Source: Holophagae bacterium
GTDB lineage: Bacteria > Acidobacteriota > Holophagae > Acanthopleuribacterales > Acanthopleuribacteraceae
Direction of reading: 5' to 3'
DNA length: 64,000 nucleotides
Assembly: GCA_029263455.1 (NCBI GenBank)
Contig: JAJCXM010000021.1
Span: forward strand, 1-64,000
This document shows positions 51,547 to 61,089 of the stretch, piece by piece; position 1 is the stretch's first letter, and each line of letters begins with the position of its first letter. Made by a program: the position numbers and the translations under genes. The notes under the pieces were generated by a model that had not been told where the DNA came from, did no database searches, and saw only the letters and a program-made list of their open reading frames with translations.

Positions 51547-53802
51547 TTAGTTCGTCAAGACGAGACGTACCTTTTGCGTCAAGTCAGCCATTCTAAAGGG
51601 CTTTTGGATGAATGGGTCTTGTTTTTCGGAATCCTTGTCGATAATGATATTGTCAGCATATCCGGACATGAAGAGGACGCGAAGGTCAGGTTGACTTTTT
51701 CGTAGCGTATAGAAAAGTTCTTTGCCGTTCATTTCTGGCATATCGACATCGGATAGCAATAAATCGATTTCGCTCTGATTGTCTTCAAATATTTTGATCG
51801 CCTGCTTGGGTCCGGTTGCTACCAGGATTCGGTAGCCCGATCGTTCGAGAATTTCTTGGGCCATTTCACGGACCATTGTATTGTCTTCGACCAATAAAAT
51901 GGTGCCGCCGCTTTCTTCAAATTTTGAAGTGCTTGACTCCAATTCTAACGAATCGGTATAGGACTCAAGCCGAGGAAAATAGATAGATATCGATGTGCCC
52001 TTTCCGCTTTCAGACAGTACATCAACATGTCCAAAATGTTGTTGTACGATTCCGTAGACAGACGACAAACCTAAGCCCGTGCCTTTGCCACTTGGTTTGG
52101 TGGTAAAAAAGGGCTCAAACATATTTATTTGGGTCTTTTTATCCATACCGATGCCATGGTCTTGGATACTCAGCAAAACGTAAGATCCTGATTCCATAAT
52201 ACTGCTACGATCCTCCATCGAAGGATCGACGTAAATCGTTTGAGTTCTTATTTTGCAGGTACCGCCAGATGGCATTGCGTCCTGTGCGTTAAGCACCAAA
52301 TTCATCAAAATCTGTTCAATTTGGCCGCTGTCACCTCGTATGTAACAGGGTCTCTTGTGCAAAAGGAGTTTGAGTTGAATATCGTCGCGAAGACTTCCCG
52401 CTAATATGTGATTGAACTGCTTGATCGTTGTGTTGAGGTCTATATCTTCAAGCTGTAGTGTTTGTTTGCTAGAGAAAGCAAGAATTTGTCGGGTCAAGTT
52501 CTTGGCGCGTAATGCCGCTTTCTGAATGTCGGTGGCCGCTTTCTTAAGCTTTTGGTTGTTTTGCGACTCTTGAGAGATGATCTCCGCGTAACCCAATATG
52601 GGTGATAACAAGTTATTAAAATCATGGGCAATGCCACCAGCCAAGGTGCCAATGGCCTCCATTTTTTGTGCATGGATGAGATGTTCTTCAAGATCGCGGC
52701 GTTCAGTGACGTCATTCATCAACGCAAGCACATGAATTGTATCCCCTCCTAGAACAGACGTTGTTATCTCGAGTATTCTTTCTACGCCGTCCTTTCGCGT
52801 AATAACCCACTCCTCAGCTACTAGATCATCACCTTCGCGCATACGATCCATCCTGCTGATGGCCTTATTTCGAATTTCCTCATCTGGATAAACTAGCTGG
52901 TACCATCCACTTAAGTTGACTTCGTCGATGGTATAACCTGAAATCGAAACCATTTGATCGTTCCAGACCGTGAATTTGACAAAAGGTGATTGATCAATTT
53001 CGTGACATACGCACAGCCCTTCGCCCGCGTATTTGATGACCGTATCTACGAAAGTCTTCTCCCTTTGAATGGCTTCTTGCGTCTCCTTACGAATGGTGAT
53101 GTCTCTGATCACCGCCAAGAAACAAAGCTGGCCCCGCAAATGCATGGTCGTCAGGTGAACTTCGCTCGCAAATGGAGACCCGTCGTTTCGTACGTCTGTG
53201 GTCTCAGTTAAGACCGTTTTTTGCAATCGTAGCCGGCTCATAACGTCGTGAAAATTATGATGACTCTTGGGATGAATAAAAAGCTTTACGGCACGGCCGA
53301 TGGCTAGCTCGCGGGAAATACGATAGAGGCGACAGAACGCGGAATTCACGAAAACCAGGTCCTGGGTCGAGGAATTTACGACAGCCACCGCATCACCCAG
53401 TTGTTCCATCGCCTGTTCGAATTGTTCATCGGAATCTGTCGTTTTTTGGCTTGTAGCGGTAGTTAGCGGCTCACATTTCAAGATTACGTGGTCTAACCTT
53501 CCATTATTCGAGAAGAATCCAGTGAAATGCAGCACGGCTGGCGGCAATAGGCTGGCGTCGTTCTTCCATTCTAAACAGAGTTCCTGACCGGGTTTGACTT
53601 GTAATAAAGTTTGCTTGAATTCAGGCATGACATGGTTGAGATTGACTGCTGGACCGCTTTCATCTGCCCAACCGGTCCATGCCTTAAATGCTTGGTTGCT
53701 GGCCCGAATAGTGCCGCTGACTTCCACGTAAACCGCAGGTATGCCAATTAGTTCGAGCGTCGATTTGGTCCAATCATGGCCGTCAATTGGGGAGGAGGAC
53801 AA
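51547..53802 (-). CDS. Cytoplasmic hybrid histidine kinase with three PAS domains and receiver
   Basis: The product has 751 residues and no membrane helix. Residues 15-110, 128-240 and 250-370 are PAS-like, the latter two with RDITIRKE and NDVTERRDL ends. HisKA has [13 protein letters not shown] with His393. The ATPase domain shows [16 protein letters not shown] and [17 protein letters not shown]-terminal receiver domain has acidic pair EDN, phospho-acceptor Asp685 in DVDMPEMNG and Lys in QKPF. It thus autophosphorylates and passes phosphate to its own receiver; an output protein is not adjacent. It senses a soluble or redox signal through PAS. Confidence 0.92.
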   Translation of the reverse strand: MSSSPIDGHDWTKSTLELIGIPAVYVEVSGTIRASNQAFKAWTGWADESGPAVNLNHVMPEFKQTLLQVKPGQELCLEWKNDASLLPPAVLHFTGFFSNNGRLDHVILKCEPLTTATSQKTTDSDEQFEQAMEQLGDAVAVVNSSTQDLVFVNSAFCRLYRISRELAIGRAVKLFIHPKSHHNFHDVMSRLRLQKTVLTETTDVRNDGSPFASEVHLTTMHLRGQLCFLAVIRDITIRKETQEAIQREKTFVDTVIKYAGEGLCVCHEIDQSPFVKFTVWNDQMVSISGYTIDEVNLSGWYQLVYPDEEIRNKAISRMDRMREGDDLVAEEWVITRKDGVERILEITTSVLGGDTIHVLALMNDVTERRDLEEHLIHAQKMEAIGTLAGGIAHDFNNLLSPILGYAEIISQESQNNQKLKKAATDIQKAALRAKNLTRQILAFSSKQTLQLEDIDLNTTIKQFNHILAGSLRDDIQLKLLLHKRPCYIRGDSGQIEQILMNLVLNAQDAMPSGGTCKIRTQTIYVDPSMEDRSSIMESGSYVLLSIQDHGIGMDKKTQINMFEPFFTTKPSGKGTGLGLSSVYGIVQQHFGHVDVLSESGKGTSISIYFPRLESYTDSLELESSTSKFEESGGTILLVEDNTMVREMAQEILERSGYRILVATGPKQAIKIFEDNQSEIDLLLSDVDMPEMNGKELFYTLRKSQPDLRVLFMSGYADNIIIDKDSEKQDPFIQKPFRMADLTQKVRLVLTN

Positions 53803-53864
53803 GTTGTCTTACCTAACGTGGGATTCAGTATCCCTAATAATAGATAATTCTTAGCAGTTTGTCT

Positions 53865-54392
53865 CTAAATCCACCAAGCGTTGAGTTGCCAAGTCGCTCG
53901 CTCTCGATGCGTTTGCGGCGGCGTGACGTATTTGGTGGTTGGGATCACGATGTCCATTGTACTCAAGTTCCCATCCAAGTAATGACTTGGCTGTAAGTTC
54001 TTTCGTTTGTACACAAAGCTACTAATTTTTTTCGGCAAATAGGGCACGATATTGGTGTGCGTAAGAGGTTCGTCCTCCTGCGCGAGCTTAGGCGTTTTGA
54101 GCAGCCACCAAGGATCGTAGTGCCAAGAGCTTAAAAAGCACTTGCGCTCCAACTGGAATCCACGAAAGGTCAGTCTCCAACCTAATAGTTTTCGAATAGA
54201 GCCTTGGTAAGCATCTGCGCCTAAGAATAGTTTGTCTTCGTTCGTGATCAGCATGTATCCCGTTACAGTTCCATGGTCGTCGAAGAAGGGGAAAACAACC
54301 GTTTTCCCCAAGTCTTCTCCATTCCAGGTTACATGACATCGCTTTAGTTGTTGGGCCGTTATGTTTGAAAAGAAATGTCGTGTCATTTTCAT
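53865..54392 (-). CDS. Uncharacterised protein, third gene of the slipin operon
   Basis: The product has 175 residues and I do not recognise a family. It lacks signal peptide and membrane helices. It starts MKMTRHFFSNITAQQLKRC, has a beta-like VFPFFDDHGTVTGYMLITNEDKLFLGADAY, a Trp-rich stretch (SSWHYDPWWLLKTPKL) and ends in WQLNAWWI. GAGAGGG lies before the start, 11 nt after the slipin stop, so it belongs to the GntR-slipin transcript. Trp content is high (seven of 175). A role at the membrane with slipin is only an inference from position. Confidence 0.65.
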   Translation of the reverse strand: MKMTRHFFSNITAQQLKRCHVTWNGEDLGKTVVFPFFDDHGTVTGYMLITNEDKLFLGADAYQGSIRKLLGWRLTFRGFQLERKCFLSSWHYDPWWLLKTPKLAQEDEPLTHTNIVPYLPKKISSFVYKRKNLQPSHYLDGNLSTMDIVIPTTKYVTPPQTHRERATWQLNAWWI

Positions 54393-54403
54393 GAAAACCC
54401 TCT

Positions 54404-55249
54404 CTAGGCGGGACTAGTAAATGCTGAAGTGGCCAAACCCATGGTGGCTGGCGCTATGGAATGGACCATTTCGCTTGGAATCACCATCAATGCGCCTTTT
54501 TCTTTCACTGACTCGTACGTCATGTTCATGGCCCTTAACTGCATGGCGCCTGGGCTGCCAGCGTAAATCTTACTCGCCAAGTTCATCTGCTCTGCTACCT
54601 TGAGCTCTGACTCTGCCAAGATAATGCGCGCTTCTTTCTCGCGATCTGCCTGCGCTTTACGACTCAAGGCATCTTCTAACTCGCTAGGGACCATGACGTC
54701 GCGTATCTCGACAGATTGAACCGTAATTCCCCAGTCACTTGTTTTGGCGTCAATAATCTCCCGTAGCGTTTTGTCAAGCCGCGCGCGGTCAGAGATCATT
54801 TCCACCAATTCGGCGGTGCCAATAACATCTCGAAGTGTGGTTTGAGCGACCCAATTGACGGTGTTCGCGAAGCCTTCAACTTCAAGGACCGCTTTCTTGG
54901 CATCCGTCACAATCCAAAAGAGAACGGCATCCACATTCACAGGCACGGTGTCTTTGGTTAATGTTCGTTCTGCAGAAAATGTTGATGAGCGTATTCTCAT
55001 GTCTACATGAGCAATGGTTCGGTCTAATCCGGGGATGAGCCAAGAAATGCCCGGCACAATTTCGCGATGGTAACGGCCCAGCCTCAAGACTATGCCACGT
55101 TCCCATTCTTGTACGAGCCTTGGTGAGGCCGCCACTATACTGCCGATTAAGAGTAATGACAGGGCGACGGCTGGCATGTCCGCCAGAATGACCGTCGCGG
55201 TTGCAATGAGTGAAGTTGCTAAGAAAATAATGACTGTGATGATGTTCAT
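54404..55249 (-). CDS. Slipin / stomatin-like SPFH membrane protein
   Basis: The product has 281 residues. An N-terminal hydrophobic hairpin (IITVIIFLATSLIATATVIL, VALSLLLIGSIVAASP) anchors an SPFH domain: EWERGIVLRLGRYHREIVPG, HVDMRIRSSTF, DAVLFWIVTDAKKAVLEVEG and RDVIGTAELVEMISDR. A coiled coil (SRKAQADREKEARIILAESELK) follows, all as in bacterial slipins. These form membrane microdomain scaffolds, often with an NfeD partner protease; no nfeD is here. The start overlaps the GntR stop as ATGA. So it is under GntR control from one promoter. Confidence 0.9.
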   Translation of the reverse strand: MNIITVIIFLATSLIATATVILADMPAVALSLLLIGSIVAASPRLVQEWERGIVLRLGRYHREIVPGISWLIPGLDRTIAHVDMRIRSSTFSAERTLTKDTVPVNVDAVLFWIVTDAKKAVLEVEGFANTVNWVAQTTLRDVIGTAELVEMISDRARLDKTLREIIDAKTSDWGITVQSVEIRDVMVPSELEDALSRKAQADREKEARIILAESELKVAEQMNLASKIYAGSPGAMQLRAMNMTYESVKEKGALMVIPSEMVHSIAPATMGLATSAFTSPA

Positions 55250-55629
55250 TTATCCTCCTTCCAGGATTGTTGAATGAGTTGTTGAAGCTCCACCGACCCA
55301 AGCCCACTCTCTTTTGCTAAGCCAACTAACTCTTGAGCGAGCGTTCGTATCGATGTGAATTTTTGGTCACTGACTGATTGGTCGGGACAGGTGTGCGAAA
55401 TGAAACTGCCGATTCCGCGTCTGAGTTCAAGGATGCCGGCACCTTGAAGGTCTCGATAGACCCGGGCGACGGTATTAGCATTGATTCGTAACTGTACAGC
55501 CAGCTCACGAACCGTTGGCATCGCATCTCCTGGCTTTAGGGATCCGTTATGGATGAGTAACCTTATTTGCTCTTCAATTTGAAGGTAAATAGGGATGCGA
55601 TTCGCTTTATTGAGTTCAACTTTGATCAT
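55246..55629 (-). CDS. GntR-family (YtrA-type) transcription regulator
   Basis: The product has 127 residues with start at ATG 55629 (MIKVELNKANRIPIYLQIEE); GGGAG precedes it, and a longer TTG start at 55650 is less likely. The GntR winged helix has RLLIHNGSLKPGDAMPTVRELAVQLRINANTVARVYRDLQGAGILELRRGIGSFI split over about 55 residues. A short C-terminal helix pair without ligand domain is the YtrA form. It is the first gene of the operon with slipin and the third gene. The promoter operator upstream is visible, so autoregulation is likely. Confidence 0.9.
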   Translation of the reverse strand: MIKVELNKANRIPIYLQIEEQIRLLIHNGSLKPGDAMPTVRELAVQLRINANTVARVYRDLQGAGILELRRGIGSFISHTCPDQSVSDQKFTSIRTLAQELVGLAKESGLGSVELQQLIQQSWKEDK

Positions 55630-55660
55630 GCATGCCACTCCCATGTGCAAGAGTGACCTA

Positions 55661-55690
55661 ATGATACATTGTACTAGTTAACTATGTCAA
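55661..55690 (-). promoter_or_regulatory. Promoter of the gntR-slipin operon
   Basis: On the minus strand a perfect TTGACA (55690-55685) and TATCAT (55666-55661) are separated by 18 bp. The spacer contains the palindrome TAGTTAACTA. The start codon is about 32 bp further on. Confidence 0.75.
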
Positions 55691-55693
55691 TGT
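55666..55693. promoter_or_regulatory. GntR operator
   Basis: ACATTG (55666-55671) and CAATGT (55688-55693) form an inverted repeat around the perfect palindrome TAGTTAACTA (55675-55684). It covers the -35 box and spacer of the operon promoter, the position expected for a repressor. Confidence 0.7.
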
Positions 55694-55728
55694 GTTTTTG
55701 ACCGTTGGGGTTGATCAATATGCCTCAG

Positions 55729-58080
55729 TTAATGGGTTAACGGCTGGAAGTAGATCTCTAAAATACTCGGGTTGGATGCCATTGATCTAACTGTTTCTTG
55801 GTCGTGTGGCACCCTGTAGGTGCTACATTTTTCGTTCAAATAGGGGCGCATGTAGGCGGGAAATGTAAGTTTCTCTACCGCGTTAATATGCGCTTGCAAT
55901 TGATTTCCGGAGCCTACAAGAGCGAGTACATCCAATATGAAGAGCTGTGCAAAATAATAGGGAAGTGCAGGTTTTTCAGGGATTTGGTCGAGACATGTAC
56001 GCGATTCGCCAAGTCGGTTCTGATCAAGGAACATCTTGCCCTTTAGCAGGAGCACATATGAATAGGTCAATGAGTCGCCAGTTGTTGCCACCAAGGCATC
56101 CATTTTTTCGAAACGGTCTATTGCCTGCTCATATTGTTTGAATTCGAGATCCAACAGCGTCAGAAACAAGAGGCAGTCCAAGGTACCTGTGGCCGCTTCT
56201 TGTTGGTTGAACAAATGCAAGCAAGACTGCATGCGATCGGCGACCCCCATGAGACAGTCGTCTTGCGGCTGAGGGAAACAGCGTGCCAATGAAACAAAAT
56301 TCTGGAAGAATTGGATCTTGGCCAGGGTTGATGTTGCACCCATGGACTGTGCTATTGATTCAGCCTCTGAGAGCAGCTGTTGGGCACTATTTAGCTGGCC
56401 GTTGTTAGACTCTAGATATCCTAGTGAGGCCAACGCCAGAGCTAAATCGGGCTTATGGTCTAGCTCCCTAAGAATGGTGATCGCTTGCGTAAGGTAAGCT
56501 CTTCTATCGTTTAACCCAGGTGCGTCATTGGAACCAAGTACAAGTAATGTTCGAGCTAGCTTGGCTCGTAAACCCATTGCTTGATAGTAGTCAGCCGATT
56601 GCTGTAAATCCGCGAAACATTCAATATTATTGCGTTGACTCAGTTGAGGATTACCTAGGAAGAACAAGGTGTCAGCTTGGTGCTCGAGGGTACTAGCAGG
56701 GATCGCCATCGCTTCAGCTTCATCAAGTACTCTGGCCAAATCTTTGAGCTTTCCCTGTCGCAACAAAATGTTGGCCTGTTGCATGAGTGCTGAATGCTTT
56801 AGGACATCGGATTGAAAATCGCTAACACGTTGCCATTGGCTGTTTAGAATTGAACTGGCACGTTTAGTTTCTCCTTTGCGTGCCAATACATCCGCCATCA
56901 AACCCTCGATGAATACAGTCACGGCGAGGTTGGATGATGGACGATCAAATATTTGATGATAAATCTGTTCAACTTGATCCCAATCGCCCGCTTGAAAATA
57001 GGCGTTAGCGAGTTGAGCGCGGGCCCAACGAAAATTAGGGTCACGAACTAAGGCGGCTTCCAAGTAAGGCCGTGCGAGCGCGGCACCTTGCGTGTCAAAA
57101 GCGGCCATTGCTTTGGCGTAATCGGCATTGGCCTCGTCATTGCCCGAAAGGGCGGGTTTCGCGTTTTTGGATTCTGTCGCGCCAAGTTGTAGCGCCAGTC
57201 GTTCCACAATTAGTGGTATACAGGCCGTTAGCTGGTCGGTTACAAATCGGCCTCGAATCTCGGAATCATTCATTCTGTAGAGTGTGTAGTTGAATTCGTA
57301 ATGCTGCTCTTGTTTTTCGACGTAGGCTGTAATCAATAAGTCAGTTTTGTGGTTGGCCAAGAAAGATTGCACTGACTCCGGTTCCCAACCGTCGGCCATT
57401 TCACCGGCAATGGCCGAGTAGAAGTCCTCGCGTGTGAACGTACTGAGAAAAGGCAGATTTTGACACTCACGAGTCAACATGTCACTCAATCCAAGCTCCA
57501 ACCATTGGAGATCAGGATTATTCGTTCGATTTTCAAAAGGCAGGATCGCTAAGCGTTTAAGTGCCACCGACGCTTCATTTGTTGACGGCTTTTGAACGAC
57601 ACGATCCATGAAGAAATAGGCAATCACCAAGGCTAGAATGCCGAACAACCACTTGCTTGAGCGAGGCCTATTCTCTGCGTCAATGCGCTTGCTTTCAATC
57701 GCAGGGTTGCTTTGCGGCTCATGACGGGTCGTTTGCTGCAACCATTGGTAGCCGACACCCGAATGGGTCCGGATATAGACGGGTTCCTGGGCATCGTCAT
57801 CCAATATTTTGCGCAGTTCTTTCACACCTTGGGTTAAGGCATTCTCCGTGACGTGCGTATCGGGCCAGACAGCGGCAATTAGGTTAGATTTCTCCAAAAC
57901 TTGGTGATCGCTCTTTAGTAGCTCCAATAATAAGCGCGCCGACGTGGACCGCATTTTGACTGGTTGGCTTTGGCGCAACAGTTGACATGTTTGAGATTTG
58001 AATTCCCATTCGTCAAACAAATACGACGCGCGACCATTTTTTTCAGATTCGTTTTGTCGGTTATTTTTCATCGTTTTCAT
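55729..58080 (-). CDS. CadC/OmpR-like winged-helix membrane regulator with TPR domain
   Basis: The product has 783 residues. Residues about 20-115 are a Trans_reg_C winged helix (LLELLKSDHQVLEKSNLIAAVWPDTHVTENALTQGVKELRKIL, RTHSGVGYQW). A membrane helix (about 143-160, WLFGILALVIAYFFMD) follows, then a periplasmic part that starts with a TolB-like domain (RLAILPFENRTNNPDLQWLELGLSDML) and continues with TPR repeats to the end. It should bind DNA at the inner membrane and respond to periplasmic signals, as CadC does. The SnoaL-like gene is divergent at 156 bp and may be its target. Confidence 0.88.
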   Translation of the reverse strand: MKTMKNNRQNESEKNGRASYLFDEWEFKSQTCQLLRQSQPVKMRSTSARLLLELLKSDHQVLEKSNLIAAVWPDTHVTENALTQGVKELRKILDDDAQEPVYIRTHSGVGYQWLQQTTRHEPQSNPAIESKRIDAENRPRSSKWLFGILALVIAYFFMDRVVQKPSTNEASVALKRLAILPFENRTNNPDLQWLELGLSDMLTRECQNLPFLSTFTREDFYSAIAGEMADGWEPESVQSFLANHKTDLLITAYVEKQEQHYEFNYTLYRMNDSEIRGRFVTDQLTACIPLIVERLALQLGATESKNAKPALSGNDEANADYAKAMAAFDTQGAALARPYLEAALVRDPNFRWARAQLANAYFQAGDWDQVEQIYHQIFDRPSSNLAVTVFIEGLMADVLARKGETKRASSILNSQWQRVSDFQSDVLKHSALMQQANILLRQGKLKDLARVLDEAEAMAIPASTLEHQADTLFFLGNPQLSQRNNIECFADLQQSADYYQAMGLRAKLARTLLVLGSNDAPGLNDRRAYLTQAITILRELDHKPDLALALASLGYLESNNGQLNSAQQLLSEAESIAQSMGATSTLAKIQFFQNFVSLARCFPQPQDDCLMGVADRMQSCLHLFNQQEAATGTLDCLLFLTLLDLEFKQYEQAIDRFEKMDALVATTGDSLTYSYVLLLKGKMFLDQNRLGESRTCLDQIPEKPALPYYFAQLFILDVLALVGSGNQLQAHINAVEKLTFPAYMRPYLNEKCSTYRVPHDQETVRSMASNPSILEIYFQPLTH

Positions 58081-58236
58081 ATTACAAATCCGTGAACCAA
58101 TGTGGCATTAAATCTCGTGGCGTACGGAGTTTCATATTTGTTCATGTTTTGTCACAACCTGTCAGCGGCAGATCCTTCTATAGCAACGTACTCAGCAATG
58201 ATACCTAGGTTTCAAATTAGTCTTTAGGAGATTCCC

Positions 58237-58758
58237 ATGAAAATACTAACCGTAGGCTTTATTGCCATGGTGACTGCGTTATCTTACTCACAGTCGAATT
58301 ATCAAGTTGCAGATTTAGAATCCATCGCCACTAGTTACATTAAGGCCTATGAAATGCTCGACTCACAAAAGTTGGCTGCGTTTTATAGCGACGAATCCGA
58401 ATTCAATGACCACACCTATCAATCAATCTTAAGAGTGATTCAAGGAGACAAATATACTGCCAGCAAACCGATTGTAGGCAGGCAAGCTATTACCAAAATG
58501 ATCGATGGGGTTGCGGCCACGATGAAAGACCTGAAATTTGAGGTCGTAAAAAAGATATTTACCGGCGAGCACGCTCTGTTTGTGATGAGAGCTAGTGCCA
58601 CAGCCATACAAGGTGACGGTAAGCCTGATTTGAAGGGTGAGGTTTCCATGGTGACCGTGGTTCAGGTTCGGGATGGCAAAGTGATTAGTCACCTTGATTA
58701 TGTCGACTACGCAGACTATTTCCGACAACGAGACGCCCAGTTAGCTGAAACGAACTAA
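58237..58758 (+). CDS. Secreted SnoaL/NTF2-like protein
   Basis: The product has 173 residues. Signal peptide MKILTVGFIAMVTALSYSQ. The mature protein has the SnoaL-like layout: helices first (DLESIATSYIKAYEMLDSQKLAAFYSDESEF), then VGRQAITKMIDGVAATMKDLKFEV and beta strands ending in VVQVRDGKVISHLDYVDYADYFRQ. It is probably periplasmic and binds or converts a small hydrophobic molecule; function unknown. GGAG lies 8 nt before ATG. A 9-bp hairpin follows the stop. It is divergent from the winged-helix TPR regulator. Confidence 0.82.
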   Translation: MKILTVGFIAMVTALSYSQSNYQVADLESIATSYIKAYEMLDSQKLAAFYSDESEFNDHTYQSILRVIQGDKYTASKPIVGRQAITKMIDGVAATMKDLKFEVVKKIFTGEHALFVMRASATAIQGDGKPDLKGEVSMVTVVQVRDGKVISHLDYVDYADYFRQRDAQLAETN

Positions 58759-58769
58759 GGCGTATGCGG

Positions 58770-58791
58770 GAGGCCAGATAGTTCTGGCCTC
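58770..58791 (+). terminator. Hairpin after the SnoaL-like gene
   Basis: GAGGCCAGA and TCTGGCCTC form a perfect 9-bp stem with a TAGT loop. No T-run follows, so it is a weak intrinsic terminator or a 3'-end stabiliser between convergent genes. Confidence 0.5.
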
Positions 58792-58878
58792 TCTAAGCAC
58801 ATCTTCTGCACTAAGATGACGATTGCTAACTCATGGCCAAAACCCAAATCCCGGTCAAGGGTTTCCTGCCATGCGGAA

Positions 58879-60990
58879 TTAGCTCTTGGTCGCAGTTTGA
58901 GCATCGGCAAGGCCGACCTCAACACGAACGCCACTTAAGACGGCATTACCGCTGACGCGATCCCAATCGTTGCTGTGTGTGATGTCGTTTATGCTAGCGC
59001 TGTGCGGGAATGGGCTGGCGGTGTGTGCGTGCGCTCGACCGCTGAAGCCATATGGCAAGCAAACAACGCGATGTGTCATCCCTGAGTCCAATTCGGCGAC
59101 GACATCTATCTGAGCGACATCCGATTTGACGGTTACCAAGTCGCCGTCGCTTACACCTAAAGACTCTGCGTCCTTTGGCGAAATCAGCAAGGTCATTCTT
59201 GATTTACCACGATTTAAGTGTGGAATGTGTCGAAGCCACGAGTTGTTGTTAAGGAGATGCCTGCGGCCAATGAGGCGAAACTCCTCGGTCTGTTTGCCAA
59301 CATCTTTTACCCGATTCAAGTCTTCTACAAATCGTTTGGGTGCCAATTGAATTTGCTCTTGCCTTAAGCCTTTTGGTAGCTGCGCTGCCATGGCACCAAG
59401 ATCAATGCCATGGGGGTTTTGCAACAGCTGCTTTAGACTTACTCCGCTCTGACCCTTTTTTAAGGCAAAGGCAAGTATTCGACGTGCGCCCATCCGTTTT
59501 TGTAGGTGAAATTTGAATTTCTGACCGAATGACAACTTCTTGTGTCGCGCTAATCTGCATGTCAGCTCGGCGAATATCTCTCCATCATCCATAGCTCCTA
59601 CTGGTCGTGGCATGGTGGCTTGGCTAAATTTGGATGTATTGCGAATGGCGAATTGGTGGAATATGAGATCGTAATGATCGCGCTCCAAGGGCGAAACCGG
59701 CGGTAGGATGATGTGCGCATGTCGATTGGTCTCATTTAGGTAAAAATCAATCGCGACCATGAATTCAAGACCTTGAATGGCGCGCTCTAGCCTTTGCCCA
59801 TTTGGTGTGGTCACGGCTGGGTTGCCGGCGGCCAAAACTAGCCCCTTTATCTGTCCGTCCCCGGCCGTTTCGATTTCCTCGGTTAAAGCGATTACCGGTA
59901 ATTCGCCCGCAAATTCGGGCAACGAGCGCACACGACTCTTCCAACGCCCATGGTGACCGGGCGACAGAAAATCCAGCACATTGACGGCTGGCGACGGGAA
60001 CATGAGTCCGCCAGGCGTGTCTAACTTATTGGTAATGATATTGACACACTGGATGAGCCACTGAGTGGTGGCTCCAAATCGCTGGGTAGAAACACCGATT
60101 CTGCCGTACCAACAGGCTTTTTCAGCTTTAGCAAACGTTTGCGCGAGACACTCAATTTCGTCTTGTGGGATGGAGGTTAAACGGCTGACATCCTTTACAT
60201 CAATCGATTGCACAAAAGACTTCAATTCGTCTAAGCCCGTGCTGAACTCAGTCCAAGGCCCGGGTTGATGCCAGCCATTTTCAAGAATAAGCCTCAGGAC
60301 CGCGGCCATTAGATAGACGTCTGTTCCCGGTCGGATGGAAAGGTAGGTTGTGGCCAAATCTGCAGTTTCAGTCTTGCGTGGGTCGATGACAATGACTTCA
60401 CCGCCACGTTTCATGATGGCCTTGAGCCTACGACTGACGCCGGGTGCGGTCATCAAGCTGCCATTGGAAGCGACCGGATTTGCGCCCATGATGACAAATA
60501 GATCGGTACGGTCGATATCTGGTATCGGTACCATGAATTGGTGTCCATACATTTCGTGCGCTACTTGCTGGTGTGGCCATTGATCGACAGAAGAGGCCGA
60601 ATAGCGGTTGGGCGTGCGTAGCAGTTTCGAAAAATTCGGCAAATAGAGCATGGATCCCAAATTGTGCACGTTAGGGTTGCCTGCATAAATGGCCATCGCC
60701 TGATTTCCGTACTTGGCCTGCAGGTCAGCTATCTTCTTGGCGGTGGTTTCTAAAGCTTCATGCCAGTCGGTCTCCACAAACTTTCCGTTCCGTTTGATGA
60801 GTGGCTTCCTTATACGATTCCCATCTTCGTGAATATTTTTTAGAGCCAATGCTTTAGGACATATGTGACCGCGGCTAAAGGGATCCTCTTCATCACCTCT
60901 AATCTTCATGATACGGCCATTTTCAACCTCAATGGCTAGTCCACACATGGCTTCACATAATGTACATGTTCGATAAGTGGTCACAGGCAC
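58879..60990 (-). CDS. Molybdopterin-dependent oxidoreductase (DMSO reductase family)
   Basis: The product has 703 residues. Ligands for a [4Fe-4S] cluster are Cys9, Cys12, Cys16 and Cys44 (CTLCEAMC, HICPK). Molybdopterin-binding blocks follow (YAGNPNVHN, VIMGANPVASNG, VIDPRKTETADLA, SVSPLERDHYDL) and the C-terminal molydop-binding domain (MTLLISPKDAESLGVSDGDLVTV). No twin-Arg signal is present, so it is cytoplasmic, like formate-dehydrogenase-H or assimilatory nitrate reductase-type enzymes, but no electron-transfer subunit is adjacent. The substrate cannot be assigned. Confidence 0.88.
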   Translation of the reverse strand: MPVTTYRTCTLCEAMCGLAIEVENGRIMKIRGDEEDPFSRGHICPKALALKNIHEDGNRIRKPLIKRNGKFVETDWHEALETTAKKIADLQAKYGNQAMAIYAGNPNVHNLGSMLYLPNFSKLLRTPNRYSASSVDQWPHQQVAHEMYGHQFMVPIPDIDRTDLFVIMGANPVASNGSLMTAPGVSRRLKAIMKRGGEVIVIDPRKTETADLATTYLSIRPGTDVYLMAAVLRLILENGWHQPGPWTEFSTGLDELKSFVQSIDVKDVSRLTSIPQDEIECLAQTFAKAEKACWYGRIGVSTQRFGATTQWLIQCVNIITNKLDTPGGLMFPSPAVNVLDFLSPGHHGRWKSRVRSLPEFAGELPVIALTEEIETAGDGQIKGLVLAAGNPAVTTPNGQRLERAIQGLEFMVAIDFYLNETNRHAHIILPPVSPLERDHYDLIFHQFAIRNTSKFSQATMPRPVGAMDDGEIFAELTCRLARHKKLSFGQKFKFHLQKRMGARRILAFALKKGQSGVSLKQLLQNPHGIDLGAMAAQLPKGLRQEQIQLAPKRFVEDLNRVKDVGKQTEEFRLIGRRHLLNNNSWLRHIPHLNRGKSRMTLLISPKDAESLGVSDGDLVTVKSDVAQIDVVAELDSGMTHRVVCLPYGFSGRAHAHTASPFPHSASINDITHSNDWDRVSGNAVLSGVRVEVGLADAQTATKS

Positions 60991-61089
60991 CTTCTTCTCT
61001 TGAATAGATAACCAGCATACAGGAAAAATGTGTAACGGAAGTTTATGTGCAACGCCCTTTGATATTAGAAAATCAAAAAGGAGATGATT

